Positions 1 to 7,062 of a stretch of DNA of 14,737 nucleotides are shown here, in pieces. How positions within the stretch are numbered: position 1 is the stretch's first letter; each line of letters begins with the position of its first letter. A model generated the notes under the pieces. It made no database searches, was not told the DNA's origin, and was given only the letters and a program-made list of their open reading frames with translations. The position numbers were made by a program, and so were the translations under genes. The DNA comes from Allobrachymonas sp. (GTDB lineage Bacteria; Pseudomonadota; Gammaproteobacteria; Burkholderiales; Burkholderiaceae_C), in assembly GCA_030538335.1 (NCBI GenBank), contig JAUNUE010000004.1, positions 1 through 14,737 on the forward strand, in the 5' to 3' direction.

Positions 1-497
1 TGCTGCTGTCCGCCCGAGAGTTGCCCCGGTTTGTTGCCCAGCCGCTCGCCCAAGCCCAGCCGCGTGAGCAATTGCTGCGCCCGCTCGTGGCGCTGCGCAG
101 GCGGCATGCCCGCGTAGATGGCCGGGATTTCGGTATTGCCCACGGCGTTCAAATCGCCCATGAGGTGGTAACGCTGGAAGATGAAGCCGAAGTGTTCGCG
201 CCGCAGCCGCGCCAACTCGTCGGGCAGCATCTGCCCGGTCTCCTTGCCTGCCACCTGGTAGCTGCCGCGCGTGGGTTTGTCGAGGCAGCCCAGAATATTC
301 ATCAGCGTGGACTTGCCCGAACCCGACGGCCCGATGATGGCGACCATCTCACCGGCATGGATGTCGAGATCCACGTCCTTGAGTACGGCAATCACGCCAT
401 CGCCCGCCGGGTATTCGCGCACCACGCCGCGCAGGCACAACAAGGCCTGGCCCGTTGCCGCCTCGGCCTTGACCTGCTGCACTGCCGGGTCGCGCAT
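1..497 (-). CDS. macB: MacB N-terminal ATPase domain (partial, runs off left edge)
   Basis: This is the start of the ATP-binding/permease subunit of the MacAB exporter, which uses ATP at the inner membrane to drive export through the periplasmic adaptor MacA. About 165 codons are visible, beginning MRDPAVQQV. Walker A (IIGPSGSGKST) lies at about bases 315-345, followed by FGFIFQRYHL (Q-loop region). The ABC signature LSGGQQ is at the extreme left end. The order and spacing match the LolD/MacB ATPase class. The ATG at 497 shares its A with the TGA stop of macA (TGATG), so the two genes are translationally coupled and clearly one operon. The membrane and periplasmic MacB domains, if present, lie outside the window. 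A lone LolD-like ATPase cannot be excluded from this piece alone, but the coupling to macA makes MacB the better call. Confidence 0.9.
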   Translation of the reverse strand, partial: MRDPAVQQVKAEAATGQALLCLRGVVREYPAGDGVIAVLKDVDLDIHAGEMVAIIGPSGSGKSTLMNILGCLDKPTRGSYQVAGKETGQMLPDELARLRREHFGFIFQRYHLMGDLNAVGNTEIPAIYAGMPPAQRHERAQQLLTRLGLGERLGNKPGQLSGGQQ

Positions 498-1834
498 CAG
501 AGCCTCACGCGGGCGCGCCCGCTCATCCGGCTGTTGGTGGGGCCGGTGGCATCGCCCACCACCACTTTTTCGCCCTCTTGCAGCCCCTCCAGTACCACGG
601 CATGAACGCGGTTGTTCAGGCCGATGCGCACCTGGCGCTCTTCAATCACTTCCTTGCCGGGTTCGCCGGTAGCCACGCGCACGGTGTACAAGCGCCCCGG
701 CTTGCCATCGCCCCGGCGCGGGCCGGGCGCCGAAGCACCGCTGGCAGGTGTCAAAGCGCCGTTGGCAGGTGCCGATGCCTGCGCCGCCGCAGAAGACGCA
801 TTGCCTGCACCACCGCCCCGCCCCCTGCGGCCGCCTTCAGGCCGACCCAGTGCGCCTGCCGGTATCAGCAAGGCGTCTTTGGCACTGTCAAGCACGATGG
901 AGACCTGCGCTGTCATGCCGATGCGCAAGGTGCCGTTGGGATTGGGCGCATCGAGCAGGCCGTTGTAGTACACGGCGTTGCTGCTGTTGGCCGTGGCCGC
1001 GTTGGGGTCGTAGCTCGTCATGTTGCTCGGCCCCGGCTCCACCGTGCGCAAAGTGGCCTCGTGCTGGCGCTCAGGCTGCCCGAGAATGGTGAAGTAGGCC
1101 GACATGCCGGGCTTGATGCGTGGCACGTCGGCTTCGGAGATCAGCGACTGGATCGTCATGGTATCGAGCTGGGCCAGCTTGACGACTGTGGGCGCAGACT
1201 GCACCGCGTTCATGGTCTGGCCTTCGTCGGTAACGATGGACACAATGGTGCCGTCCATCGGCGCGGTGATGCGCGCATAGCCGAGATTCGTACGCGCCGT
1301 TTTCACGCGCACTTCGGCCTGCGTGATGGTGGTAGAACTGTTGGTCAAGTCGGCCCGGGCTGCAGCCAGCGCTTGCTGGGCGTTCTGGTAATCCTGCCTG
1401 CTGGTGGCGTCGCGCTCGAACATGTATTTCTGCCGCTCGAAATTCTGCTGCGCCTGCGCCAGCGAAGCCTCGCGGGCGGTTTTTTGGGCGCGTGCCGAGG
1501 TCAGCGCGGCCTGCGCATCCTGCAAGGCATTTTCTTGCGTGATCGCATCCACATCGGCAATCTGCTGCCCCGCCTTGACCGTATCGCCCAGCTTGACGTA
1601 GAGCTTTTTCACCTGCCCCGACACCTGTGCGCCCACATTGATGAGCTTGGATGCCTGGATGGTGCCAGTGGCCAGCACGGCATCTTCAATGTCGCCGCGC
1701 TCGACCGCAGCGGTAATCAACGGCGCGGCGGGCTCGGAGGCAAAAAACATGCGGTATGCGCCCCAGCCGAGCAAGACCAGCAACACGGCAGCCAGCAACA
1801 GCCACCAACGGCGCGACAAAAGGGTTTTCCACAT
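497..1834 (-). CDS. macA: MacA-type periplasmic adaptor (membrane fusion protein)
   Basis: This is the periplasmic adaptor that links the MacB ABC transporter to an outer-membrane channel. Read from the ATG at 1834 it has 445 residues. One N-terminal membrane anchor spans about residues 10-30 after SRRWW. A lipoyl/barrel-sandwich half follows (GAQVSGQVKKLYVKLGDTV, about 68-86), then a long alanine/glutamine-rich coiled-coil hairpin (about 100-182), the second lipoyl half (ITAPMDGTIVSI, about 189-200) and a beta-barrel. It has an anchor rather than a lipobox, as is usual for MacA. The frame stays open upstream to a GTG at 1885, with another ATG at 1870. None of these starts has a good Shine-Dalgarno, and I prefer 1834 because the anchor then begins promptly. 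Residues about 330-380 are an odd Gly/Arg then Ala/Ser/Pro-rich low-complexity insert inside the C-terminal barrel region. The gene precedes macB with a 1-base overlap. Confidence 0.92.
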   Translation of the reverse strand: MWKTLLSRRWWLLLAAVLLVLLGWGAYRMFFASEPAAPLITAAVERGDIEDAVLATGTIQASKLINVGAQVSGQVKKLYVKLGDTVKAGQQIADVDAITQENALQDAQAALTSARAQKTAREASLAQAQQNFERQKYMFERDATSRQDYQNAQQALAAARADLTNSSTTITQAEVRVKTARTNLGYARITAPMDGTIVSIVTDEGQTMNAVQSAPTVVKLAQLDTMTIQSLISEADVPRIKPGMSAYFTILGQPERQHEATLRTVEPGPSNMTSYDPNAATANSSNAVYYNGLLDAPNPNGTLRIGMTAQVSIVLDSAKDALLIPAGALGRPEGGRRGRGGGAGNASSAAAQASAPANGALTPASGASAPGPRRGDGKPGRLYTVRVATGEPGKEVIEERQVRIGLNNRVHAVVLEGLQEGEKVVVGDATGPTNSRMSGRARVRL

Positions 1835-2132
1835 AGGTTTTGTAAATAAGAAGCCTGTTATTTGCGCCATATGCGCAGCAGGCACACCAACAATCCGTTC
1901 ACACGACCGGACGAGTATGCCCGATCTTGGTGAAAACCCCTTGCAACAAAAGCGAACAGGGGTTACATGAATGTGTGAGCCGATTGGGGGAGAAAAGTTC
2001 CTCGAAAACTGGAAAAGGCCAAAAACACCATTGCTTCGCAGATCAGGCCTGTGTGACGGAAAAAATCACTACGCAAAAATGTGACATATTTCCTTTACAC
2101 TCCTCCCATCATCCGGAAAGGCTCAGGAAAAC
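1835..2132. other. Divergent intergenic region, macA / unknown gene pair
   Basis: This 298-base spacer must hold promoters for both the macA operon (minus) and the gene pair starting at 2133 (plus). I find no convincing -35/-10 pair on either strand. It contains an inverted repeat, AACCCC at 1935-1940 and GGGGTT at 1959-1964, and a small dyad TGCGC-n5-GCGCA at about 1863-1877. The latter would be coding if macA starts at 1885. AGGA at 2125-2128 is the probable ribosome binding site for the plus-strand gene. Confidence 0.5.
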
Positions 2133-3215
2133 ATGGCGCTTCTTTCCCAGCGCGAGACCTCTAACTTGGTGCTCAGTGTGCGCCAAGCTTCGGGCGTCAT
2201 GCAGCCGCATGAAGCATTGGTGCCCTTGTCTGCGTCAGACTACCCACAGGCATATTCATCGGCAGTGCCCGCTGACGTAGCGACCTTCGGCTACATCGCC
2301 GATTTGATGGTGTGTTTTGCCTTCAAGGAGGACGAGCGCGACGAAATGGCTCTTGCCAGAGGGCACGATTTGCTGCGTTTGCAGTTGACGCCTGAGCAGG
2401 CACTGGCGCACGCCATTGTCAATTTCAAGCGCAGTTATAGCTCCCCTGTCGCCACACAACTACCGGACACGCTTGTTTGGCAAGTCCACAGCAACGCCCC
2501 TTTTGCGTTGAACAGCAATGTGGTGTTTGATGCCGTTTTTTGGTCTCGGCAACGTGCGCAACACGGCGATTTGCTGGTAGCGCTGCCCAAACGAGGCATT
2601 GTATTGTTCATTCCGGCCAATCAAGCAGAAGCGGTTAGCCAACTCACGCAATTTGCACAATCCCATTACCCGCAACTTCCCCATCAGCGGATGTCCGACT
2701 ATCTGCTGCATTGCACCGGGGCTGGCTGGAACGTGGAGTGCCGTTTATTCCCGCCCCCTTTGCCGCCTTCTGCACCTGCTGCGGCGCAAGCTCCCTTCGG
2801 GCTGGCGCTGGTCTCAGACCCCGAGCCAAGCAATACCGCCAGCCACGCAACGGCCAGTGCAAACCATGAAGAAATCCCTGAACCGGCCGACGAATGGGAT
2901 CTTGATCTGGCAGGAAGCGGGCAAAAAATGGTCATCCACAGCATTCTTGGCAACTTCGTCCTCAACGCCATGCTGAAATCACCGATTCCACCCCTTGTTA
3001 TTGCATTGTTCGGCATCGGACTGATGGCGTATTCGCTGCTGGGCATTTTGCGCATCGGCAGCGGGCTGGGCATGAGCAAGGAAGCCAAAATCTGGCGCAT
3101 GGTGCACACGGGCATTCCGCTGGTCAACATTGTGTCGCTGATACAGCTCAGCATGCGCACCACCAAAGAGCTACGCGAGGCCGGTTACGAAGTCGGCTTG
3201 CTGGGCGTGAAATAG
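2133..3215 (+). CDS. Unknown protein with soluble N-domain and C-terminal membrane segment
   Basis: I do not recognise this 360-residue protein with confidence. Residues about 50-180 (ending GDLLVALPKRGIVLFIPA, about 145-162) look like a soluble mixed alpha/beta domain. They faintly recall DUF1444/YtpQ-like proteins, which have a similar 'GDLLVAVP' stretch, but this is only an impression. A proline/alanine-rich linker at about 207-255 (PPPLPPSAPAAAQ, then acidic EEIPEPADEWDLDL) leads to a membrane segment at about 284-306 (PPLVIALFGIGLMAYSLLGI). A second hydrophobic stretch follows at about 327-341 (GIPLVNIVSLIQLS). There is no signal peptide, so the N-domain is probably cytoplasmic. The ATG follows AGGA at 2125-2128. 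Its stop codon is built into the ribosome binding site of the next gene, so the two are co-transcribed and probably coupled. Two 60-base lines counted within it are 52-53% GC, against 65% for one counted in mexB, which may hint at a different history. Confidence 0.8.
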   Translation: MALLSQRETSNLVLSVRQASGVMQPHEALVPLSASDYPQAYSSAVPADVATFGYIADLMVCFAFKEDERDEMALARGHDLLRLQLTPEQALAHAIVNFKRSYSSPVATQLPDTLVWQVHSNAPFALNSNVVFDAVFWSRQRAQHGDLLVALPKRGIVLFIPANQAEAVSQLTQFAQSHYPQLPHQRMSDYLLHCTGAGWNVECRLFPPPLPPSAPAAAQAPFGLALVSDPEPSNTASHATASANHEEIPEPADEWDLDLAGSGQKMVIHSILGNFVLNAMLKSPIPPLVIALFGIGLMAYSLLGILRIGSGLGMSKEAKIWRMVHTGIPLVNIVSLIQLSMRTTKELREAGYEVGLLGVK

Positions 3216-3223
3216 GAGGCATG

Positions 3224-4024
3224 ATGAAAGACGTCATCGCATGGCTCTGGTTGATGCCCGCCTCTGCCCTGATTGCAGGCGCATGTACCTGGTTGTTCAC
3301 CCGCAATGAGGATGCCCCTGAAAACACCCGACTGCTGGCCGTGTTCATGGGAACGTTTGTGCTCGCAGTGGCCGGATTCAGTCTGGTGAATGTCAACTTT
3401 CCGGGTGGCAGGGGATTTGATACTGTTGCACAAAAAGTGCCGAGTGTGGCCGCCCTGAAACAGTATGACCCACAAGCGTATGAGGTCTTGAAAACCGAAT
3501 TCGAGCAGGGCGTCAAGCGAGGCACCCGCCAGGAAGAGCTGGTGGTGCACATGCAGGCCCGTATGGGTGAACTGATGCGCGAGCGCCTCCCCCGCGCCAG
3601 CAATGCATCGGTCGTGGCTTACTTCACGCCTGTGGTCACTGCCATGGAAGCCATACACGCAAAAGATCCTGAGGCATGCCTGCAGATCCTGGGAGGCGTG
3701 AACACCCGCGCACTGTCACGCAATGTCTCATCTGACCTTCAATTGAAAACCGACGACGCCTTGGCCGAAGTCATCAAAAGCGCAGCTACCAACCCGCAGT
3801 CGCCCCCTGATCAGCAAGAGGTACAGGCCTTGATGGCGGGCATCTCGAAAAAAGTCATGCAACGCCATACCAGTGCCATTGCGCAGGTCATGGAGCGTGG
3901 CGGCTCACCGTCGTCAAGCAAGGAGTTGATGTGCAGCATTACCCTTGACACCATGCACGAGGTGCTGACGCTGCCGGAAGAGCAGGCTGGCATGTTGCTG
4001 CGCGGCATGAATAGCGCGAATTAA
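3224..4024 (+). CDS. Unknown membrane protein, two N-terminal TM helices and helical C-domain
   Basis: This is an unrecognised protein of 266 residues. Two hydrophobic helices lie near the N-terminus, about 4-25 (VIAWLWLMPASALIAGACTW) and about 37-55 (LLAVFMGTFVLAVAGFSLV). They are followed by a roughly 200-residue charged, apparently all-helical C-terminal domain without any motif I can name. It has the look of a membrane-tethered cytoplasmic or periplasmic helical domain. Two ATGs are adjacent at 3221 and 3224. AGGAGG at 3214-3219 is only one base from the first, so I choose the second, although its 4-base spacing is still short. The ribosome binding site overlaps the TAG stop of the preceding gene, which makes a two-gene operon very likely and suggests that both membrane proteins act together. 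The stop lies 38 bases from the stop of convergent tyrS, with no clear terminator hairpin between them. Confidence 0.8.
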   Translation: MKDVIAWLWLMPASALIAGACTWLFTRNEDAPENTRLLAVFMGTFVLAVAGFSLVNVNFPGGRGFDTVAQKVPSVAALKQYDPQAYEVLKTEFEQGVKRGTRQEELVVHMQARMGELMRERLPRASNASVVAYFTPVVTAMEAIHAKDPEACLQILGGVNTRALSRNVSSDLQLKTDDALAEVIKSAATNPQSPPDQQEVQALMAGISKKVMQRHTSAIAQVMERGGSPSSSKELMCSITLDTMHEVLTLPEEQAGMLLRGMNSAN

Positions 4025-4062
4025 AGAAGACGGTATCTGGCAAAGCACCTGCCGCCTGATCG

Positions 4063-5316
4063 CTAGCCCAATGTCACCCGTGCAAACTTGCGCTTGCCCA
4101 CTTGCAGCACATAGGTGCCCGCACCCAGCTTCAGCGCTTTGTCGCTTACGACATTGCCATCCACGCGCACGCCGCCGCCGTCGATCAGGCGGTTGGCTTC
4201 GCCGGTGCTGGCGGTCAGCCCGGCCAGTTTGAGCAGTACGCCTATGCCTTGCTGCGCGCCACCTTCGCCCAGCGGCAGGGTTTTTTCGTCGATCTCGTCG
4301 GGGATGCCGCCTTGCGAGCGGTTGATAAAGTCTGCTTCAGCCGCATCGGCCGCGGCTGCGCTGTGAAAGCGCGTGGTAATTTCCTTGGCGAGCATCACCT
4401 TGGCATCTTTCGGGTTGCGCCCGCCCGCCACCTCGGCCTTGAGCGCGGCAATCTCGGCCTCGCTCTTGAACGACAGCAGCGTGTACCAGCGCCACATCAG
4501 CTCGTCAGAAATCGACAGCACCTTGGCAAACATGGTGTTGGCGTCTTCGGTGATGCCGATGTAGTTGTTTTTGGACTTGCTCATTTTCTCCACGCCGTCC
4601 AGCCCTTCGAGCAGCGGCATGGTCAGGATGCATTGCGGCTCCTGGCCGTACTCCTCCTGCAGGTGGCGGCCCATGAGCAGGTTGAATTTCTGGTCGGTGC
4701 CGCCCAGTTCGATATCGCTTTTGAGCGCCACCGAATCGTAGCCCTGCATCAGCGGATACAGAAATTCGTGGATGCTGATCGAGCTGCCGGCATGGAAGCG
4801 CTCGTGAAAGTCGTTGCGCTCCATCATGCGCGCCACCGTGTACTTGGCCGCCAACTGGATCATGCCGCGCGAACCCAAGGAATCGCTCCATTCGCTGTTG
4901 TAACGCAGCTCGGTCTTGCTGGGGTCAAGCACCTTGAAGGCTTGCGTCTTGTAGGTTTCGGCGTTCTGTTTGATTTGTTCGGCCGTAAGCGGCGGGCGCG
5001 TGCTGTTGCGCCCGCTTGGGTCGCCAATCAGCGTGGTGAAGTCACCGATCAAAAAGATCACCGTGTGGCCCAAATCCTGCAACTGGCGCATCTTGTTCAG
5101 CACCACGGTGTGGCCGATGTGGATGTCGGGTGCGGTGGGGTCCAGCCCCAATTTGATGCGCAGCGGTTGGCCGGTTTTTTCTGATTTGGCGAGCTTCTTG
5201 ATCCAGTCTTCGCGCGGCAACAATTCTTCGCAGCCGCGCAGCGTAACCGCGAGGGCGTGTTGTACGGCGTCGCTCAACGGCGCGGTGGGTTCTTCGGTTT
5301 TTTCAGAGGTAGTCAT
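4063..5316 (-). CDS. tyrS: Tyrosyl-tRNA synthetase
   Basis: This enzyme charges tRNA-Tyr with tyrosine in the cytoplasm, a class I aminoacyl-tRNA synthetase reaction. From the ATG at 5316 it has 417 residues. The class I HIGH signature (DIHIGH, 64-69), the tyrosine-site region (YDSVALKSDIELGGTDQKFN, about 193-212) and KMSKS (244-248) are intact. A C-terminal S4-like RNA-binding domain runs from about 355 (GIGVLLKLAGLTAS) to the end (GKRKFARVTLG). The length and the ELGGTDQ-F form fit the proteobacterial TyrS found in Burkholderiales. The frame is open further upstream. A second ATG at 5328 adds four residues and is equally possible. The extension to 5409 has no methionine-rich or conserved look, so I exclude it. 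There is no good Shine-Dalgarno. The neighbouring divergent anmK is a frequent tyrS companion in Burkholderiales, though the peptidase gene often seen between them is absent here. Confidence 0.97.
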   Translation of the reverse strand: MTTSEKTEEPTAPLSDAVQHALAVTLRGCEELLPREDWIKKLAKSEKTGQPLRIKLGLDPTAPDIHIGHTVVLNKMRQLQDLGHTVIFLIGDFTTLIGDPSGRNSTRPPLTAEQIKQNAETYKTQAFKVLDPSKTELRYNSEWSDSLGSRGMIQLAAKYTVARMMERNDFHERFHAGSSISIHEFLYPLMQGYDSVALKSDIELGGTDQKFNLLMGRHLQEEYGQEPQCILTMPLLEGLDGVEKMSKSKNNYIGITEDANTMFAKVLSISDELMWRWYTLLSFKSEAEIAALKAEVAGGRNPKDAKVMLAKEITTRFHSAAAADAAEADFINRSQGGIPDEIDEKTLPLGEGGAQQGIGVLLKLAGLTASTGEANRLIDGGGVRVDGNVVSDKALKLGAGTYVLQVGKRKFARVTLG

Positions 5317-5354
5317 GGAATCACACATCAAACAAAGGCCAATAGTTGACTGGC

Positions 5355-5360
5355 ATTTTA
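5355..5360 (-). promoter_or_regulatory. Possible -10 element for tyrS
   Basis: On the minus strand these bases read TAAAAT, one change from the sigma-70 consensus, about 38 bases upstream of the preferred tyrS ATG. No matching -35 hexamer is visible at the right spacing, so this is tentative. Confidence 0.25.
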
Positions 5361-5381
5361 TGCGGCGCACACAAGCAAAGG

Positions 5382-5420
5382 ATTGTGCCGTGGCCGAGCC
5401 GCGCAACACTGCGGCACAAT
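5382..5420. promoter_or_regulatory. 9-bp perfect inverted repeat upstream of tyrS
   Basis: ATTGTGCCG at 5382-5390 is matched exactly by CGGCACAAT at 5412-5420, with a 21-base loop. It lies between the divergent tyrS and anmK, just upstream of a possible tyrS -10. It could be an operator or a leader stem-loop. No T-box features are visible, nor expected in a proteobacterium. Confidence 0.5.
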
Positions 5421-5429
5421 GCGGCTGTT

Positions 5430-5470
5430 ACTCCCTCTCCCCTTGCGGGAGAGGGTTGGGGTGAGGGGCG
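5430..5470. repeat. CT-rich palindromic repeat, copy 1
   Basis: The core is CCCTCTCCC (5433-5441), loop CTTGC, GGGAGAGGG (5447-5455), followed by a TTGGGGTGAGGGG tail. This REP-like intergenic element is familiar from many proteobacterial genomes. Copies 2 and 3 in this window (5555-5589 and 6773-6812) carry the same core in the opposite orientation. Confidence 0.85.
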
Positions 5471-5526
5471 TCAAGCGCAGCGATGCGTTATTGCTGCATC
5501 AAAAAGCTTGGTAACTCAATGCGAAG

Positions 5527-5550
5527 CAGTTTGCGTTTTTACGCAAGCTG
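5527..5550. other. 10-bp stem-loop between the two CT-rich repeats
   Basis: CAGTTTGCGT (5527-5536), loop TTTT, ACGCAAGCTG (5541-5550) form a 10-base-pair stem with a single G-T wobble. No T-run follows on either strand, so it is not a typical intrinsic terminator. It may act in the anmK leader or be a fragment of a mobile repeat. Confidence 0.55.
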
Positions 5551-5554
5551 ACCT

Positions 5555-5589
5555 CTCTCCCCCGCCCCTCTCCCACAAGGGGAGAGGGG
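5555..5589. repeat. CT-rich palindromic repeat, copy 2
   Basis: CCCCTCTCCC (5565-5574), loop ACAAG, GGGAGAGGGG (5580-5589) make a perfect 10-bp stem. It is inverted relative to copy 1. Its right arm ends three bases before a TTG codon in frame with anmK, so it could supply a purine-rich ribosome binding site for an alternative start at 5593. Confidence 0.85.
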
Positions 5590-5622
5590 AGCTTGAGCCG
5601 CAAAACCTTTATCCGTTTCGCC

Positions 5623-6759
5623 ATGCCCTCTGATTCGCCCTCCTCACTGCTGTGCATCGGCCTGATGTCTGGCACCTCGCTCGATGGGGTAGATGGTGCG
5701 CTGTTGGAAATTCATCCAGACCCGGCGCAATCCATGCGCCAACGCGCGTTTGCCAGCCGTGATCTGCCGCATGATCTGCGCGAAGAACTGCTGGCGCTCA
5801 ACACCCCCGGCGATAACGAACTGCACCGCGCCGCACTTGCGGCCAATGCACTCATGCGCGTGTATGCCGACGTGGTGGCCGATCTGTGCCTGCAAGCCCG
5901 GCTCACGCCTGCCGACATCGCCGTGGTGGGTGCGCATGGGCAGACCGTGCGGCACCGCCCGCAGATGTTTGACGGCACCGGCTACACCCTGCAACTGGTC
6001 AACGGCGCCTTGCTGGCTGAACTGACTGGCATCACCGTGGCCTGCGACTTCCGCAGCCGCGATGTGGCCGCAGGTGGGCAAGGTGCGCCGCTGGTGCCCG
6101 CTTTCCATGCCGCCTTGTGGGGCGATGCGGATGCGGGCCTGGCCGTGCTCAATATCGGCGGCATGGCCAATCTGAGCCTGTTGCAGCCGGGCCAGCCGTT
6201 CACGGGTTTTGATTGCGGCCCCGGCAATGTATTGCTGGACCACTGGTGCGCGCAACACACCGGCCAGCCGTTTGACACCGATGGTGCCTGGGCTGCGCAA
6301 GGCACCGTGCATGCCGGTTTGCTGCAACAGATGCTGGCCGATGGCTACATCCGGCAAGCGCCGCCCAAAAGCACCGGACGCGACCATTTCAACGCGCAGT
6401 GGCTGCAACAGCAACTGGCAGATTTTTCGGAATTGTCGCCCGTCAACGTGCAAGCCACACTCGCTGCCTTCACCGCGCAGGCAGCAGCGCAGCATATGCA
6501 GCACTACGCGCCCGCCGTGCGCCAGTTGCTGGTGTGTGGCGGCGGCGTGCGCAACACGCATCTGATGCAACAACTGGCTGCGGCTTTGCCTGATGTGGCA
6601 GTCGCCTCGACCAGCGCACGCGGCATCGACCCGCAAGCGGTAGAAGCCGCCGCCTTTGCCTGGCTGGCCGCGCAAACGCTGCGCGGCCGAACCGTGGATT
6701 GGCGCAGCGTAACAGGCGCAGGCGCGGCGCGGGTGCCGGGGTGTTTGTATCCGGCGTAG
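5623..6759 (+). CDS. anmK: Anhydro-N-acetylmuramic acid kinase
   Basis: This cytoplasmic enzyme converts 1,6-anhydro-MurNAc to MurNAc-6-phosphate with ATP, part of recycling peptidoglycan fragments. From the ATG at 5623 it has 378 residues, normal for the family. The hallmarks of the sugar kinase/actin-like fold are all present: IGLMSGTSLDGVD (about 12-24), VGAHGQTVRHRP (about 102-113), RSRDVAAGGQGAPLVP (about 144-159), NIGGMANLS (177-185), FDCGPGN (196-202) and, near the C-terminus, CGGGVRNTHLM and GIDPQAVEAAAFAWLA. The conserved Asp residues in RSRD and FDCGPGN are candidates for catalysis. A TTG at 5593 lies in frame just after a purine-rich repeat arm and would add ten residues, MSRKTFIRFA. 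No Shine-Dalgarno precedes 5623, so the start is not settled. It is divergent from tyrS and convergent with the efflux operon. Confidence 0.96.
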   Translation: MPSDSPSSLLCIGLMSGTSLDGVDGALLEIHPDPAQSMRQRAFASRDLPHDLREELLALNTPGDNELHRAALAANALMRVYADVVADLCLQARLTPADIAVVGAHGQTVRHRPQMFDGTGYTLQLVNGALLAELTGITVACDFRSRDVAAGGQGAPLVPAFHAALWGDADAGLAVLNIGGMANLSLLQPGQPFTGFDCGPGNVLLDHWCAQHTGQPFDTDGAWAAQGTVHAGLLQQMLADGYIRQAPPKSTGRDHFNAQWLQQQLADFSELSPVNVQATLAAFTAQAAAQHMQHYAPAVRQLLVCGGGVRNTHLMQQLAAALPDVAVASTSARGIDPQAVEAAAFAWLAAQTLRGRTVDWRSVTGAGAARVPGCLYPA

Positions 6760-6772
6760 CGCCTGCTTGAGT

Positions 6773-6812
6773 TCCCCTCTCCCCGGCCCTCTCCCGCAAG
6801 GGGAGAGGGAGG
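6773..6812. repeat. CT-rich palindromic repeat, copy 3
   Basis: CCCTCTCCC (6787-6795), loop GCAAG, GGGAGAGGG (6801-6809) lies about 27 bases after the anmK stop. Its reverse complement matches copy 1 (5430-5470) through the core and most of the tail. As a strong hairpin just past the stop, it may protect or end the anmK transcript. Confidence 0.85.
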
Positions 6813-6826
6813 GTGTCGCTGCTACG

Positions 6827-6858
6827 CTTCTTTGCGTTTTCTGCGCCTTTGCGGCGAA
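6827..6858. repeat. TTTGCG-type dispersed repeat
   Basis: The run has TTTGCG at 6831-6836 and again at 6848-6853 with a GCGCC link. It resembles the 'ctttgcg...cctttgcgg' intergenic repeat seen in many bacterial genomes. This is recognition from memory only, and there is one copy in this window. Confidence 0.4.
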
Positions 6859-6879
6859 GGAAGCAAGGTTCTTTTGACA

Positions 6880-6915
6880 GATTGCCACGCCGCCTGCGGC
6901 GGCTCGCAATGACGG
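6880..6915. repeat. GATTGCC...GCAATGACGG palindromic repeat, copy 1
   Basis: ATTGC and GCAAT outer arms enclose a GCCGCC-TGC-GGCGGC stem. It belongs to the widespread 'cattgcgag...ggcaatc' class of short intergenic palindromes. It has the same orientation as the copy at 7063-7099 and is inverted to that at 6979-7016. Confidence 0.85.
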
Positions 6916-6978
6916 GAAACAAGCGATGACGAGGAATAGTCAAGGCAGCCCGGATGCCGGTTGTCAAACAACACAGGC

Positions 6979-7016
6979 GTCATTGCGAGGAGCGCGAAGC
7001 GCGACGCGGCAATCTG
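6979..7016. repeat. CATTGCGAG...GGCAATC palindromic repeat, copy 2
   Basis: It reads GTCATTGCGAGGAGCG, then GAAGCGCGACG, then CGGCAATCTG, which is the opposite orientation to the copies on either side. It is bracketed by CAACACAGG (6969-6977) and CCTGTGTTG (7050-7058), a perfect 9-bp inverted pair. Confidence 0.85.
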
Positions 7017-7062
7017 TTGGGCAGGTACCCCGCCCTACACGGCCCCCACCCTGTGTTGAAAA

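Noticed and set aside
578..1849. Plus-strand open frame of 423 codons
   Set aside because: It is antisense to macA and has shadow-like composition.
3221..3223. First of two adjacent ATGs as the start of the second unknown gene
   Set aside because: It is only one base after AGGAGG, too close for normal initiation; the next ATG is better placed.
4102..5184. Plus-strand open frame of 360 codons
   Set aside because: It is entirely antisense to tyrS, whose motifs are intact.
5317..5409. N-terminal extension of tyrS
   Set aside because: It adds a stretch with no family resemblance and covers the likely promoter. Starts at 5316 or 5328 give normal length.
5317..5622. T-box riboswitch before tyrS
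   Set aside because: There is no specifier-loop or T-box sequence, and such leaders are not expected in proteobacteria. Only the 9-bp dyad is seen.
5644..6909. Minus-strand open frame of 421 codons
   Set aside because: It is antisense to anmK and begins inside the repeat island, with no conserved features.
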